Origin: Orbilia blumenaviensis
Taxonomy: Eukaryota > Ascomycota > Orbiliomycetes > Orbiliales > Orbiliaceae
Length of the DNA: 64,000 nt
Direction: 5' to 3'
Assembly (NCBI GenBank): GCA_036872755.1
Contig: JAVHNS010000009.1
Span: forward strand, 1,612,001-1,676,000
The notes under the pieces are model-generated. The model was not told the DNA's origin, did no database searches, and worked only from the letters and a program-made list of their open reading frames with translations. Positions 12,301 through 22,153 of the stretch are shown piece after piece. Position numbers and translations under genes: made by a program. How positions within the stretch are numbered: the first letter of the stretch is position 1; each line of letters begins with the position of its first letter.

Positions 12301-13472
12301 GGACGACCTGTTTCAAACGGCGACCACTTGAAAATTTCTCTCCCAGGAAAAGTTGTCAGCCGATTCGAGGGATCTTGGAGCGTAACCTGCGTTATCACGG
12401 AACCATGTGGTGCCGGCAGCTCCGAAACGTAAACCATCATTGTAGCCTCAAGTTCTTCACCTGGTCTTTCAGATCCGCTCCTGTGAATCATATATTCAAT
12501 CGATGTAATCGTAGGGTTGGTAAATAGTTTTGGGGCGCTCATGAATAATTTCAAAATCGCGCGAACCTCAGGCGTTCCATATAGTGCTGCCCAAAGAACA
12601 GCCTCGTTCGACTCGGACCCGGGCGGTGGTTTGTTTATACGGATCAGCTCGTCGTGGTCCAGTCTCGCTAACTGTAGAATTTCACTGAGAACTTTAATAG
12701 TAACCGGGTTCCGGTGGGATATAGTGACGTATGACAGTAAGAAAACCCCTGGGACTGCCACAATCGCCTCGGTTTCTATTTGCTTCAGAATGCTGATATA
12801 CAAAACTTTAAAGTATTCGTTCTCGAACTGATCGTAATCTACTGTCCTGCCCGCCCAACCACCATCTGGGCCATTCCATATAGCAACGACATGGGAAAGC
12901 TTCCTCGAAATATAGAAATAGGCAGTTGACCTTTGTTGTCCTTCTGCGGGCTTCGTAGCTACGGAAAAATAGGAATACAAAGGTTCCACAAGATCGTCGA
13001 TACCAGCCAATTTTAAAAATTTCTGAACCGTTTTCGGGGGCATCCCGGGTAACACCCGAACTCTGAAGTCGAACCGGTCGTAAACTCTTTTTGAATACAC
13101 TTTTTCGGTTCTACGGAGGTTATTCGCTATAGCATAATTGAACTCCCGTTCTAATTGAGCTCCCAGCCTCGTTGCTTGATTAAATTCACCTGATATGTCA
13201 TCCATATTTCGATAATCATTAAAGTCTACAACCCGCCCGCCAGCATCAATCATTTCGACATCGTCATCATTCCGCTTAAAAACCAAGGAGGTATTCCCAG
13301 CAGAGGTATTCAAGCCTCTGCTGGGTCTCACATCCAACCCCAAATCGGGGCTTCCAGTCTTCCGTAGTGATGGTGATGATGATGTGGTATCATGACGAGA
13401 GTTTGGTGCGCCCTGAATTTGAAGCGCGTACGCCTGCAAGACGTGCAGCGCAAATAACCCCAACCGCTTCAT
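9366..13472 (-). CDS. giant intronless predicted secreted protein, family not recognised
   Basis: A single uninterrupted frame of 1,368 codons. The start MKRLGLFALHVLQAYALQ resembles a signal peptide, followed by a low-complexity Ser/Thr-rich stretch to about residue 60 and then mixed alpha/beta-looking sequence to the end. I recognise no enzyme motif and no transmembrane segment after the signal. A strand-loop-helix pattern recurs, with PE[IV]xx[IL] at residues 301, 664, 972 and 1298 (spacings 363, 308 and 326), each followed within about 40 residues by a hydrophobic hairpin-like segment. This suggests four diverged units of about 330 residues; that is inference. Cysteines are few and unpaired in pattern, with one CSNC near residue 531. 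The lack of introns contrasts with the intron-bearing genes around it. A TATATAA-like box lies roughly 140 bases upstream of the ATG on the coding strand. The role is unknown. Confidence 0.8.
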   Translation of the reverse strand: MKRLGLFALHVLQAYALQIQGAPNSRHDTTSSSPSLRKTGSPDLGLDVRPSRGLNTSAGNTSLVFKRNDDDVEMIDAGGRVVDFNDYRNMDDISGEFNQATRLGAQLEREFNYAIANNLRRTEKVYSKRVYDRFDFRVRVLPGMPPKTVQKFLKLAGIDDLVEPLYSYFSVATKPAEGQQRSTAYFYISRKLSHVVAIWNGPDGGWAGRTVDYDQFENEYFKVLYISILKQIETEAIVAVPGVFLLSYVTISHRNPVTIKVLSEILQLARLDHDELIRINKPPPGSESNEAVLWAALYGTPEVRAILKLFMSAPKLFTNPTITSIEYMIHRSGSERPGEELEATMMVYVSELPAPHGSVITQVTLQDPSNRLTTFPGREIFKWSPFETGRPDYIEIYPNGGHRGPPRWEERPSYQEMSAIWYDGRAMDPGTSLRPIRISASRPQQHLVIESAVGYTGIPLRDFIWKSWDQAVGANSPLSYVTFLKVSPRGIAAVEGLFDGEKIQAEGGGLLIWKSKPSTDITESETEEALCSNCMSPGFGTHGQVKQIVGDTARTERHLLECAEYRAVVGMLSDGVIWDSMGRPSLQNIEIARYSGAEPNFAIMFRLKQGDRVRESIRDVGPGRGWNAGEGLVFKVSRSGSGAGEVISASRDAQNPDFDVEVTPEIRQLLKATYEKGLHEVGSVLASALSKGHRAPILYQRATSGVLRITTELSGVEFWKRRGEADSLRENRRVTPPLKSQLLLQYYSYTGSTPVRGRLAALANYDYKRGFPGSHDVRKHNAQMYFQAFLRVETLENRDVEAANRYGSELDDRDLKYIRHQRYPYEILSAPLAHHMIIAHLPKLNANGRIPCFPIILYRSWCQNKEHTPAPGNSLTVLDPKTGGRISRKIEKEANPQSDLRYISILAITAETKKIIESALLYYYGLRISSLEETFALHLNVETQAPKVEFLSTEFQEASRGLGMLGVLLGIPEVIEIQEMLEIYQGMVCLRDTMIKEIYIQVTTKDIGILLLLGPLENQFSDSQDTDPVSLNFLSGATEAEIKKKYFETAQISEIPPSDMAAAFPDFDRLGFVVSNSLLIRAVNSPPPWHRFNPERNPLVPRTNRSSLRVEFASELEINSVLPLITALIPFTGEDPEDFKKRHSPPLLSSRKFFFPSDEEVAASVFTTTTLDKALGALTVAGSSERVAAALPSDVYRTFGGYYSQAISRAFEEMAATGLTKLRFILFKEKLTLTAERAFKALLKKRSSRLTCRDWKILHFAKTQARKQPPGSVRPIATGRDYEIAHDNDEWISVLQIPEITAIVDAGLRQRSIPDNKEWFLPSRVVLLCTPVTSRGFDINPLMGVMLEYYNKVDGNKEARILSAGGQR

Positions 13473-14931
13473 CTTTAGGCTAGTTTTGCCACAACCTGAA
13501 GATCGACCCTTTGTAGGCGATTCTACTCCAGCTCTTCGATTCGGCTCGCAACGTATGCAAAATCTAATACTAGTCTCAATCTCAATAATTTCTGGTACTC
13601 AGCCCTGATTATATAGTCGCAACAATAGGCGTATATATATATGTCTAGCCCTCGACTCCAAAACATCCGGGGTCAAATGTTGGGGCGTTTTTTTTTTTTT
13701 TTTTTTTGATAATCCCTGGGTAGTTTATGAGGCATATACTCTAGTTTTAAGAAAAAGGAAGGTCTGCGAGCTGCACAGCACCATATCTGACTAAACACAC
13801 ATATTTTAATCCCGTCCTAATCCCCAATATGAGATCATGAGCTACCAACACGGCACAGCAAAGTTTCAAGTAAACACGATATTGTACCGTGCCAGTTAGC
13901 CTTTGCCGAAACCACCGGTATCATATCACTCGCCGACTCAGCTCAGCCTTCAAACAAATTTCTTTATATCAGAACTACGTGATAAACACTGAAACACACC
14001 CAGGTGGCAAGCAGGCAGCATGCGTGCGGCGGCCTAGCTAACTAACTATCAAGCCTTAACCACCCACACACACACACCCGCCCTGTCCCACACACTTGAC
14101 CTTAAATTTAGAAAATATCAAATGTTTCTTTGTTCTATGTTGCTCTAGAGGTCGCAATAACCCCCCCCCGAGTCAGAAGTCCGAACGTACGCTCGCATAT
14201 GCATCATGACCAGACTTGCGTTGTGCTAACTAACACCCCCATATCTAGGTACTTGCTGCCGAGACTGATCTCCCGCGTTGACCTCGTTGTATTTTCACAC
14301 ACCATACTATTTTAGCCGACTATCTGTCGGCAATACTTTCCCTTCCCACAAACAGCTTCCCCAGACGACATGTCATAACCACCACCATAACTACACACCT
14401 AAGCTACGCCAGCCAGCCAGCTCCAAACCTTCACTACCTACCTACTAACTACCTACCTAGGTACCTAACTACTCACAAACGTAGCGCTACCCCAGACTTC
14501 ATACCATACCTCGAAATAAAAAAACCCACTTCATCAAAAACAGCCTGAAAGGAACTACCTCTGGACGGGACTTACACCTCTTTGTTTTTTCGAGCTTTCG
14601 CGAACAACAAAATGCATCATCCCATTTAACTCGCAGCTAAACTAAACTAAACTAAACCCCGACTCGCCCTATCGCCGGGGTCTTCAAGCTCTTAGCTAGT
14701 TAACGCGCAAAGACCCCATTTTCAATATGACAGGAGGTACTCATACCCACCACCACCACCATCCTTCCCCTCCCTCCCTTCCACCATCTACTCCCCTCTA
14801 ATCCACTTATATCCTCCATTCACCTCTCATTATAAATAACAAAAAATAAAATAAAATTAAAAAAAGCTAACAACAAAGAACTCTCATGAAAAAAAAAAAA
14901 CATTAAAATTTCTTTTTTTTTAAAAAAAAAA
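13473..14931. other. divergent intergenic region upstream of the giant gene and GEM1
   Basis: It contains a 20-base T run (13688-13707), a (CTAAA)n stretch near 14638-14657, TACC-type tetranucleotide repeats near 14430-14472 and very A-rich sequence directly before the GEM1 ATG. No coding region is supportable. It should include the promoters of both flanking genes. Confidence 0.5.
13688..13707. repeat. T20 homopolymer
   Basis: An unbroken run of 20 T in the promoter region shared by the giant gene and GEM1. It may be a poly(dA:dT) nucleosome-depleting element or simply slippage. Confidence 0.9.
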
Positions 14932-17738
14932 ATGATAGCTGAAGTCCGAATATGCGTCTGCGGCGACGAGGCCACCGGCAAGTCCAGTCTCATAATGTCG
15001 TTATGGAAGGATGAAGCGATCCCCACGTTTTCCGGAACCGTGCTTCCGATGGTCACCATGTCGCTGGGTCTCGATGCGCCCATATCCACGACTATCGTTG
15101 ATACCTCTCGTATGTAAAAAACAAAATAACTTCCTCACCATATCGTTCAAAAAGAAGAAAAAAGAAAAAAGCAAATAGACCATAAACTTTTGCGTGATAC
15201 CACATTCTTACGATTTATACGTATGCTTTATATGCATATATATTTATTATACAGCGCTACCCCAAGACCGCAATACCCTTAAAAGAGAGATTCGCAAAGC
15301 GAATGTTATACTGCTGGTTTATTCGGATCATTACGTATGGCACAACCTTCCCCCCAAAACTCTACTCAAAAGAAAAACTCAAGCTAACAGAAGTCCATAG
15401 AGCTGCGAACGAATAACATTATTCTGGTATAATACGTCCCAGATACCCTCCAAATTTTTTTATTTTATTTTTTTAAAAAAAACGGAGATCTCGAGCATGA
15501 AAACCAGAAGCTAACGTCCTCCGCATGCTTCCCTTCCTCAGAAGCTTGGGGGTTAATGTACGGCCTTCTACCCTTCTATTCAACCCCCCCAAAAAACAAA
15601 CGGAAGAATGGTAATAGCTAAAAGAATTTTTTTTTTTTTTTTTATATAGTTACCAGTGGTCCTCTGCGCCAACAAAAGCGACCTCCGCCCAGACGTCGAC
15701 GTAGCACAGGTGGCCGAGGAAGAAATGATGCCCATAATGCAAGAATTCAAGGAAATCGACTCCTGCATCCGCGCGAGCGCGAAGGAGCATCGCAATGTCG
15801 ACGAGGTAGTGCCTCTCCTCCAAACTTTGAAATAGATACCATTCGGACTTGCAGATTTATAAAGAAATCCGAGCCCTGCAATTCTGAATACTAATATAAT
15901 GATATCATACTAATTGACTTTTATATATATATAGGCATTCTACCTCTGCCAACGGGCAGTCACACACCCAATAGCTCCGCTGTACGACTCCAAAGAACAG
16001 GTGATACCAGACCAAAACCACCGCTCTCACAGGCCCCATATCCTAACCTCTCACCAATAGAACCTAAAACCCGCCGCCGTCGAAGCCCTCCGGCGCATCT
16101 TCTGTAGGCCCACCCCCTCCTCTCCCAAAAATAAGCACAAATAGAGAAATAGTAATAATAATATTTGAAATATATGTTTGAAATAAAAAAAAAAAGTCCT
16201 CTGCGACAAAGACCAAGACGGAATCCTCAACGACGAAGAGATCGCAAAGTTCCAAAACCGGTGTTTCGGCAAGCCCTTAAACCCCTCCGAGCTCGACGAG
16301 ATAAAACACACTCTGCACAAGATCTCATCGGACTGTGTAACCGACACGGGAATCACCGAGAAGGGGTTTATCCTGCTGAACCGCATATACGCCGAGAAGG
16401 GCCGGCATGAAACCACCTGGGCCATCCTCAGGACTTTCCACTACACGGACTCGCTTTCCTTGAAGGAGAGTTTCCTGCATCCGAAGTATATATACCCCCC
16501 CCTCCCAAACTAAAACGCCCTATATATATATATATATATATATATACTAAACATATATTTTATTTTTTTTGTTTAATAGATTCGAAGTCCCCCCCTTCTC
16601 CTCCGCCGAACTCTCCCCAATCGGCTACCGCTTCTTCGTCGACCTCTTCCTCCTCTTCGACAAAGACAACGACGGCGGCCTGAACCAATCCGAACTATCA
16701 TCCTTATTCCGCCCAACCCCCTGCCTCCCTCCACCCTGGCAACAACAATCCACCACCAACAACTTCCCCTCCTCGACAGTATGCACCGAAAACGGACATA
16801 TAACCTTACAAGGCTGGCTAGCCCAATGGAGCATGACGACCTTCGAAGATCCCAAAACCACATTAGAATATCTAGCATATTTAGGCTTCGAAGCACCCTC
16901 CTCATCCTCCTTATCCTCCTCATCCTCCTCATCACAATCCGCCACCTCCCAAACCAGAACAACATCATCATCAACAACAACCTGCGCCCTAAAACTCACA
17001 AAACCCCGAAAACGCCGCCGCCAACGCCGCCGAACCCAACGAGTAGAACGCTCAGTCGTACACGCATACGTCCTAGGCTCCCCTTCCTCCGGAAAATCCT
17101 CCCTCCTAGACGCCCTCCTATCCCGTCCATTCACACAAACCTACAATCCAACAATAAAACCCCTAAAAACCGTAAACTCCGTTGAACTGCCCCTAGGCAA
17201 ACAAATCTACCTAATCCTATCAGAATTAGGAGAACTTGAACCAGCCATTTTAGAAAACCCACAAAAGCTGGATAACTGCGATGTAATAGTCTACACATAC
17301 GACTCATCAAACCCAGACAGTTTTGAATACCTAATAAACCTACGAAAGAACCATAAAGCACTAGACGACCTACCATGCGTTTACGTCGCTTTAAAAGCAG
17401 ATCTGGATAAAACTACCCAAAGGAGCGCGGTACAACCTGACCAATACACTGAGGAAATGGGAATGCCCCCACCCATACACGTTTCGGTAAGGTGGTCCAG
17501 TGTGGCGGAGTTATTCGTACAGATCGCGGAGGCGGCGTTGAATCCGTTGGGGAATTTTCCAAGGACGGAGCCGGAGCCTGTGGATAGGAGTAGTCTTTAT
17601 CTGGCTGCGGGGGTGACCGCGTGTACGGCTTGTGCGTTTTTGTATATTTGGAGGAAGGCTAGTCCGGCGACTTTTGGGGTTGGGGTTATTGGGTGGTTGA
17701 GGAGTGGGTGGGTTGGTGGGTGGTGGGGTGCGTCTTAA
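14932..17738 (+). CDS. GEM1: GEM1/Miro mitochondrial Rho GTPase
   Basis: A tail-anchored outer-membrane GTPase of mitochondria that controls mitochondrial shape and inheritance and marks ER-mitochondria contact sites (ERMES). Exons read: 14932-15109, 15255-15334, 15401-15426, 15527-15557, 15650-15805, 15935-16000, 16061-16103, 16197-16485 and 16580-17738, giving 675 residues against 662 in yeast Gem1. The N-terminal GTPase has P-loop GDEATGKSS (residues 11-19) and G4 NKSD. Two EF-hands show as [12 protein letters not shown] and [12 protein letters not shown]. The C-terminal GTPase has GSPSSGKSS. The tail anchor [19 protein letters not shown] is followed by a basic residue and a Gly/Trp-rich end. 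A Ser run and an Arg/Lys-rich stretch sit between the second EF-hand and the second GTPase. The intron before the exon at 15527 lacks an AG at the frame-required position; see findings. The gene is convergent with SUP35. Confidence 0.93.
16521..16546. repeat. (TA)n microsatellite in the last GEM1 intron
   Basis: About 13 TA units lie inside the final intron (16486-16579). It is non-coding and probably polymorphic. Confidence 0.85.
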
Positions 17739-18161
17739 AAAAAAAAAAAAAAAATTTATTGATATTCATATTCCATATCCATATATCTCTATCTCTACTT
17801 CTATTACCGGATTCGGACCTGTTGGATATAGCTGCTGCATTATATACCATACCATCGCGAATATTAGTTACCAAGGAGAAGAATAACCTACGATAGTAAT
17901 GGTAAATATTAAAAAAAAAAAAAACCGAATCCATTGGAGCTTTTGAATCTTTCGGGACATGATGACGTATATATAAAAAAAAAATTCGGCAAGATCTCAT
18001 AAAACAAAAACAAAATAAGATCCCATCTATGCAAAAAGAAAACAGAGGTCATTCATTACAAAAAGGAAACAGAAAAAGAGAAATATTACATGCAGCACGA
18101 AAAAAGGAAAAAACCCCGGAACTAACAGAGCGTGCTACAAAAGAGGTATATGGAATTTCAT
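17739..18161. other. convergent 3' spacer between GEM1 and SUP35
   Basis: AT-rich, with A runs near 17739, 17911 and 17977. It holds the 3' ends of two convergent genes. No coding or RNA feature is supportable. Confidence 0.55.
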
Positions 18162-20845
18162 CTAAGCATCCGGAGCAATAAGCTTCGTGATCTTTCCGAT
18201 GGCAATAGTTTGACCCTGTTTAAAAAACACCAGTTAGCCCCAAAGTCCAAAATCCAACAAGAAAAAAAAACTAATAGAGTGAGTAGTGATAAAAAAACAT
18301 ACCTGATCTCTCAAAGTAAACCGCCCCATCTGCGCATAGTCCTCAAACCTCTCAATGCAGAACGGATTCCCACTGACAGTCTCCAACCTCGCGATGATAC
18401 CCTGCCCCTTCTTCGCAAAATTTGGCGGCCTCTTACTCTTCCTCCCGGTACCCTTCTCCAGCGCATGCAACAATGCCTCAAATTTCACTTCCTCAATGGC
18501 AGCGTGAACGTGCATCACACAGCTGAACCCAGCGGTCAAAATACTCTTCAAATCGATAATGTGGATCTGGGCTTCAAATGCCGAAACGCAGTTGACGGGG
18601 CTTCGGGTGGACGATAGCACGTATCCCGGTAGGATATCTTCTTCTTCGACACCACGGAGACGGAGTCGGACTTGGTCACCGCAGATGGCGTGCGGGAGTT
18701 CCTCGTCGGATTCGGAGTAGATGGCGGTGATTTCGGTTTGCACCCTTCCGGGCATCATGAGGATGGTCTGGCCCTTTTGGATGACGCCGGATTCGATCTT
18801 GCCCTCGGCCATAGTACCCATATCCTACGCAATCTCATCAGTATCGAAAGAAATCGCAAATTGTTTTGTAAAAAAAAAAAAGGGGGGGAAGAGGGACGTA
18901 CCTTGTACTTGCCGTTGACGGGCATCATGAACGGAGCCTTCACCTTGCGGTCGAGTCCCTGCATGTTATCCAAGAACTCGAGCAGCGAAGGTCCATTATA
19001 CCACGAGCAAAGCTTGGAGTCGATTCTGTTCTTGAGGCCCTGGCCGGTCAGCGCAGAGACTGGCATGCATGTAACATCTGTTTCCTCCCCCCAAAAAAAT
19101 AAGAAATAAAAATAATTAGCCCGATCACAAATTTCTAGGTAGAGAATAGAGAGAGAGAGAGAGAGAGAGAACCCACCAGTCTTAGGATTATAACCAGTCG
19201 CCTTCAGGAATTGCAACAGTTTAGTCGTGCACTCGTCGAACCTCTCTTTGCTCCACTCCACAGTTGGATCATCCATCTTATTAACCACCACAATCAACTT
19301 ATTAACACCCTGGGTCTTCGCAAGAACCGCATGCTCTCTGGTCTGCCCCCCCTTCTCAAACCCAGTTTCATACTCTCCCTTTCTCGCCGAAATAACCAAA
19401 ATACCAACATCAGCCTGACTGGCACCTCCGATCATACTGGGCACGAATGTTTTATGGCCGGGGGCGTCGAGAATACTGTATTTTCGCTTTTCGGTTTCAA
19501 AGAAGGCTCGCCCGACTTCGACGGTTTTTCCCTTCGCTCGTTCTTCCTTGGTGAGATCGAGAGCCCAGGATAGATACCAAGACTCACGACCGGCGTCTTT
19601 AGCGTCCTTCTTGAATTTTTCCATGGTCCGCTCGTCGACCATGCCTGTGGCGTACAGGATGGCACCTCCGAGGGAGGATTTGCCGGCGTCGACGTGCCCG
19701 ATGAAGATGACATTGACGTGTTCCTAATAACTCCCCCCAACCAAAAAAAAAAAAAAGGCTTATATTAGTACATCCCACTCCCAAAGTACATGTATAGATT
19801 AGAGAAATGGAAAAAAAAAATTTCGACTCACCTTTCCGTACATCCCCGCCAAGGTAGCCTCATCAACATCGGCCTCCTGCTCCTTCGAAACAGCATCAAC
19901 CTCTCTCTTCTCCGCCGCCTTTGCCGCCGCAGTCGTCGCAGCCGTCGCCACCGGTGGAGCAGGAGATGTATTCCCGCTCCCCGCCTTCTTCGCCGCCGCA
20001 CCCGCCGTCTTCTCCCCCGAAATCTTCTTAGCCGCGGTAGCTTTATTTCCAGCCTCGGGTGTCGCCTTATCAGCCGCCGAAGCACCAGCCTTAGCCCCCG
20101 ACTTGGCCGCCGCCGATGACGATGAAGAACTCGACGAACCACCGATGGTTAAGACCTTAGCAGCACCACCGGTCGCAGCCGCAAGGCTCTTAACCACGGG
20201 CTTAGCATCCTCCTTCGGTGCGGCAGCAGCAGCTGTTGTAGAAGCACCGGCAGAAGTAGTAGTAGTAGTAGCAGCAGCAGTGGGAGTAGGAGCCGGCGTA
20301 TTCTCAACCTTCCTATTACCATCATCCTTCTTAGCTATCGCAGTAGGTTGAAACGGCTGCTGATGATGCTGTTGTGCTCTATAACCCTGCTGCTGCTGTT
20401 GTTGTTGTTCCCCTCTCTGCTGCTGTTGCTGTTGATATCCACCTTGGTACCCTTGATAACCACCCTGGTTATAACCTCCCGGTCCTCCACCCTGATAACC
20501 CTGATAACCACCCTGCTGCCCACCTCCCTGATATCCCTGATAACCCCCATACTGCTGCTGCTGCTGCTGTCCCTGATATCCACCTTGATATCCTTGATAT
20601 CCTTGCTGAGCGTATCCACCACCACCGTAGCCTCCGTACTGCTGACCGCCAGCGTTCCAGTTCTGACCGGGGACGAAGGATTGGGCGCCGGGTTGGAAAG
20701 AGGCGGCGTTGAAGTTCGGTCTGAACGGTTGCTGTTGCTGTTGCTGGCGGGGTTGTTGTTGGTTGAGATTTAGATTCTGGGCCTGCTGGGTGACTTCTTC
20801 GGCTTCGTCTTCCCAGGAAGCTGGGGCGTTGGCGTTGTTTGACAT
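18162..20845 (-). CDS. SUP35: eRF3 translation termination GTPase with prion-like N domain
   Basis: eRF3 binds eRF1 and couples GTP hydrolysis to peptide release at stop codons. Exons: 19832-20845, 19177-19723, 18902-19077, 18303-18824 and 18162-18215, giving 770 residues. Exon 1 encodes the whole N and M regions: MSNNANAPASWEDEAEEV, then Q runs, then Gly/Tyr/Gln repeats of the GYQGYQGG type (about residues 65-150), then a Thr/Ala/Lys-rich M region containing KVLTIGG and ending DEATLAGMYGK. The GTPase starts [18 protein letters not shown]3 is DAPGHKTF and G4 NKMDD. The C-terminal domain ends GQTIAIGKITKLIAPDA, the conserved eRF3 end. Introns are GT-AG; the second contains a (GA)n tract. The ATG is the first in frame and matches conserved fungal starts. 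Identity is firm; whether the N domain forms a prion is untested inference. Confidence 0.96.
19148..19171. repeat. (GA)12 microsatellite in SUP35 intron 2
   Basis: A pure GA run on the plus strand, reading as (TC)n on the coding strand, directly next to the 5' splice site of the intron spanning 19078-19176. Confidence 0.85.
20395..20650 (-). repeat. SUP35: coding repeats of the SUP35 prion-like domain
   Basis: DNA repeats encode GYQGYQGG units separated by Q runs. Units recur about six to seven times, analogous in composition and place (N terminus of eRF3) to the oligopeptide repeats of yeast Sup35, which read QGGYQ-like. The repeat copies differ in synonymous positions, so they are under protein-level constraint rather than being freshly duplicated; this is my reading by eye. 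Confidence 0.8.
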
Positions 20846-22121
20846 TGTAGCGGCGGGGGGTGGGTGAGTGTGTGTCTGTATCTGTGTGTGTATGAGTGTG
20901 AGTGTGTAATAAACGGTAAACGATGATGGTAATGATGATGATGATGATGGTGATTGCGGAGAGGAGGGTAAGGTAGTGGTAGTAGTGGGAGTTGAGTTGA
21001 GTTGGAGTTTGATAGTAGTAGGAACGGAGGAAGGGTGGGGTTGGTTGAGCTTGATGTTGCAGTTTTGGAAAAAAAAATATATAATCCTGCTGTGGTGGCA
21101 GACCTCAAGCTTGTCGTCGTGGTGGAGGGTCGTGTTTGAGGCTAAAACCAATATAAATAAATAAAAAAAATAAAAAAATAAAAAAATAAAAAAAATATCA
21201 CCCAATCAGGGTTCCAATTAGACCAGAAGCAGCGCTGACGGTGATAGAATAGATTAATAGGTAAATATGGACCTTCTGGCTTGACACCGTCCTATTTTAG
21301 AGCGAGAGAGAGAGAGAGAGAGAGAAACAAAATGAAAAGAATTTCAGCAGCAGCAACGTCAACACACTTTGGTGGGGCAGACTTTTTTTCTTTTCTTTTT
21401 CTGTTTCTGAGAGCTACAGAAACTGTCCAAGCTCGAGTGCAGCACAGCAACAGCACAGCAACAGCAACAGCACAAGTCGGAACAAGCCGAAGGAGCTTTT
21501 GCTTACCTCTTTACTGTTACTTAGTAGGTATGTAGGTAGCTATGGCAGCTATCAATTCGATCATATATAGTTATAATAATAATAATAATAGTGATGGCAT
21601 TTGGCAGTCCAGAGGCCGTGTCTTATATATACACTCCTCCTCCTCCTCTTCTATGGTAAGTTCTATTTAATGTCCAATCCTAATACCTGTTACCTGTTAG
21701 TAGTACTCCTCGCTGTCTGTCAATCTGAGTCCACTTCGAGTCACCGTGAGCAAAAAAAAGGCAGACTTGGCCGGTTGACGTCCCGCGCCCCAGTTCTTGG
21801 CGCTTAACACAAGAAAAAAACAAAACCTACATAGACTACAAAAGCCACACACACCACAGCAACATAAACACATCCACACAAACAAGAGTAAAAAAATATC
21901 AACGGAGATAGGTAGGTAGTTATCGGGCGCTCTCTCTCAGTCACTTCCATACTCCACCTTCAGAAGCTGGATCATACTATTACCTACCTAGGTACTTACC
22001 TACCTACCTACCAGGAGGTCATTCAATCGTCACAAAACAATGCGGATACACCGAATCGGCTGGGTAGGTAATCATCCTACGATTCAAAGCTCTTGAGAAT
22101 ACCTAATCAATTACACTGTAA

Positions 22122-22153
<32 letters not shown>

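Noticed and set aside
16573..17134. Minus-strand Arg-rich frames opposite GEM1
   Set aside because: They are shadows of the Ser-rich linker and second EF-hand of GEM1 on the plus strand.
20348..20773. Leu/Ile-rich plus-strand frames opposite SUP35
   Set aside because: These are complements of the Gln/Gly/Tyr repeat codons; the apparent hydrophobic protein is an artefact of the repeats.
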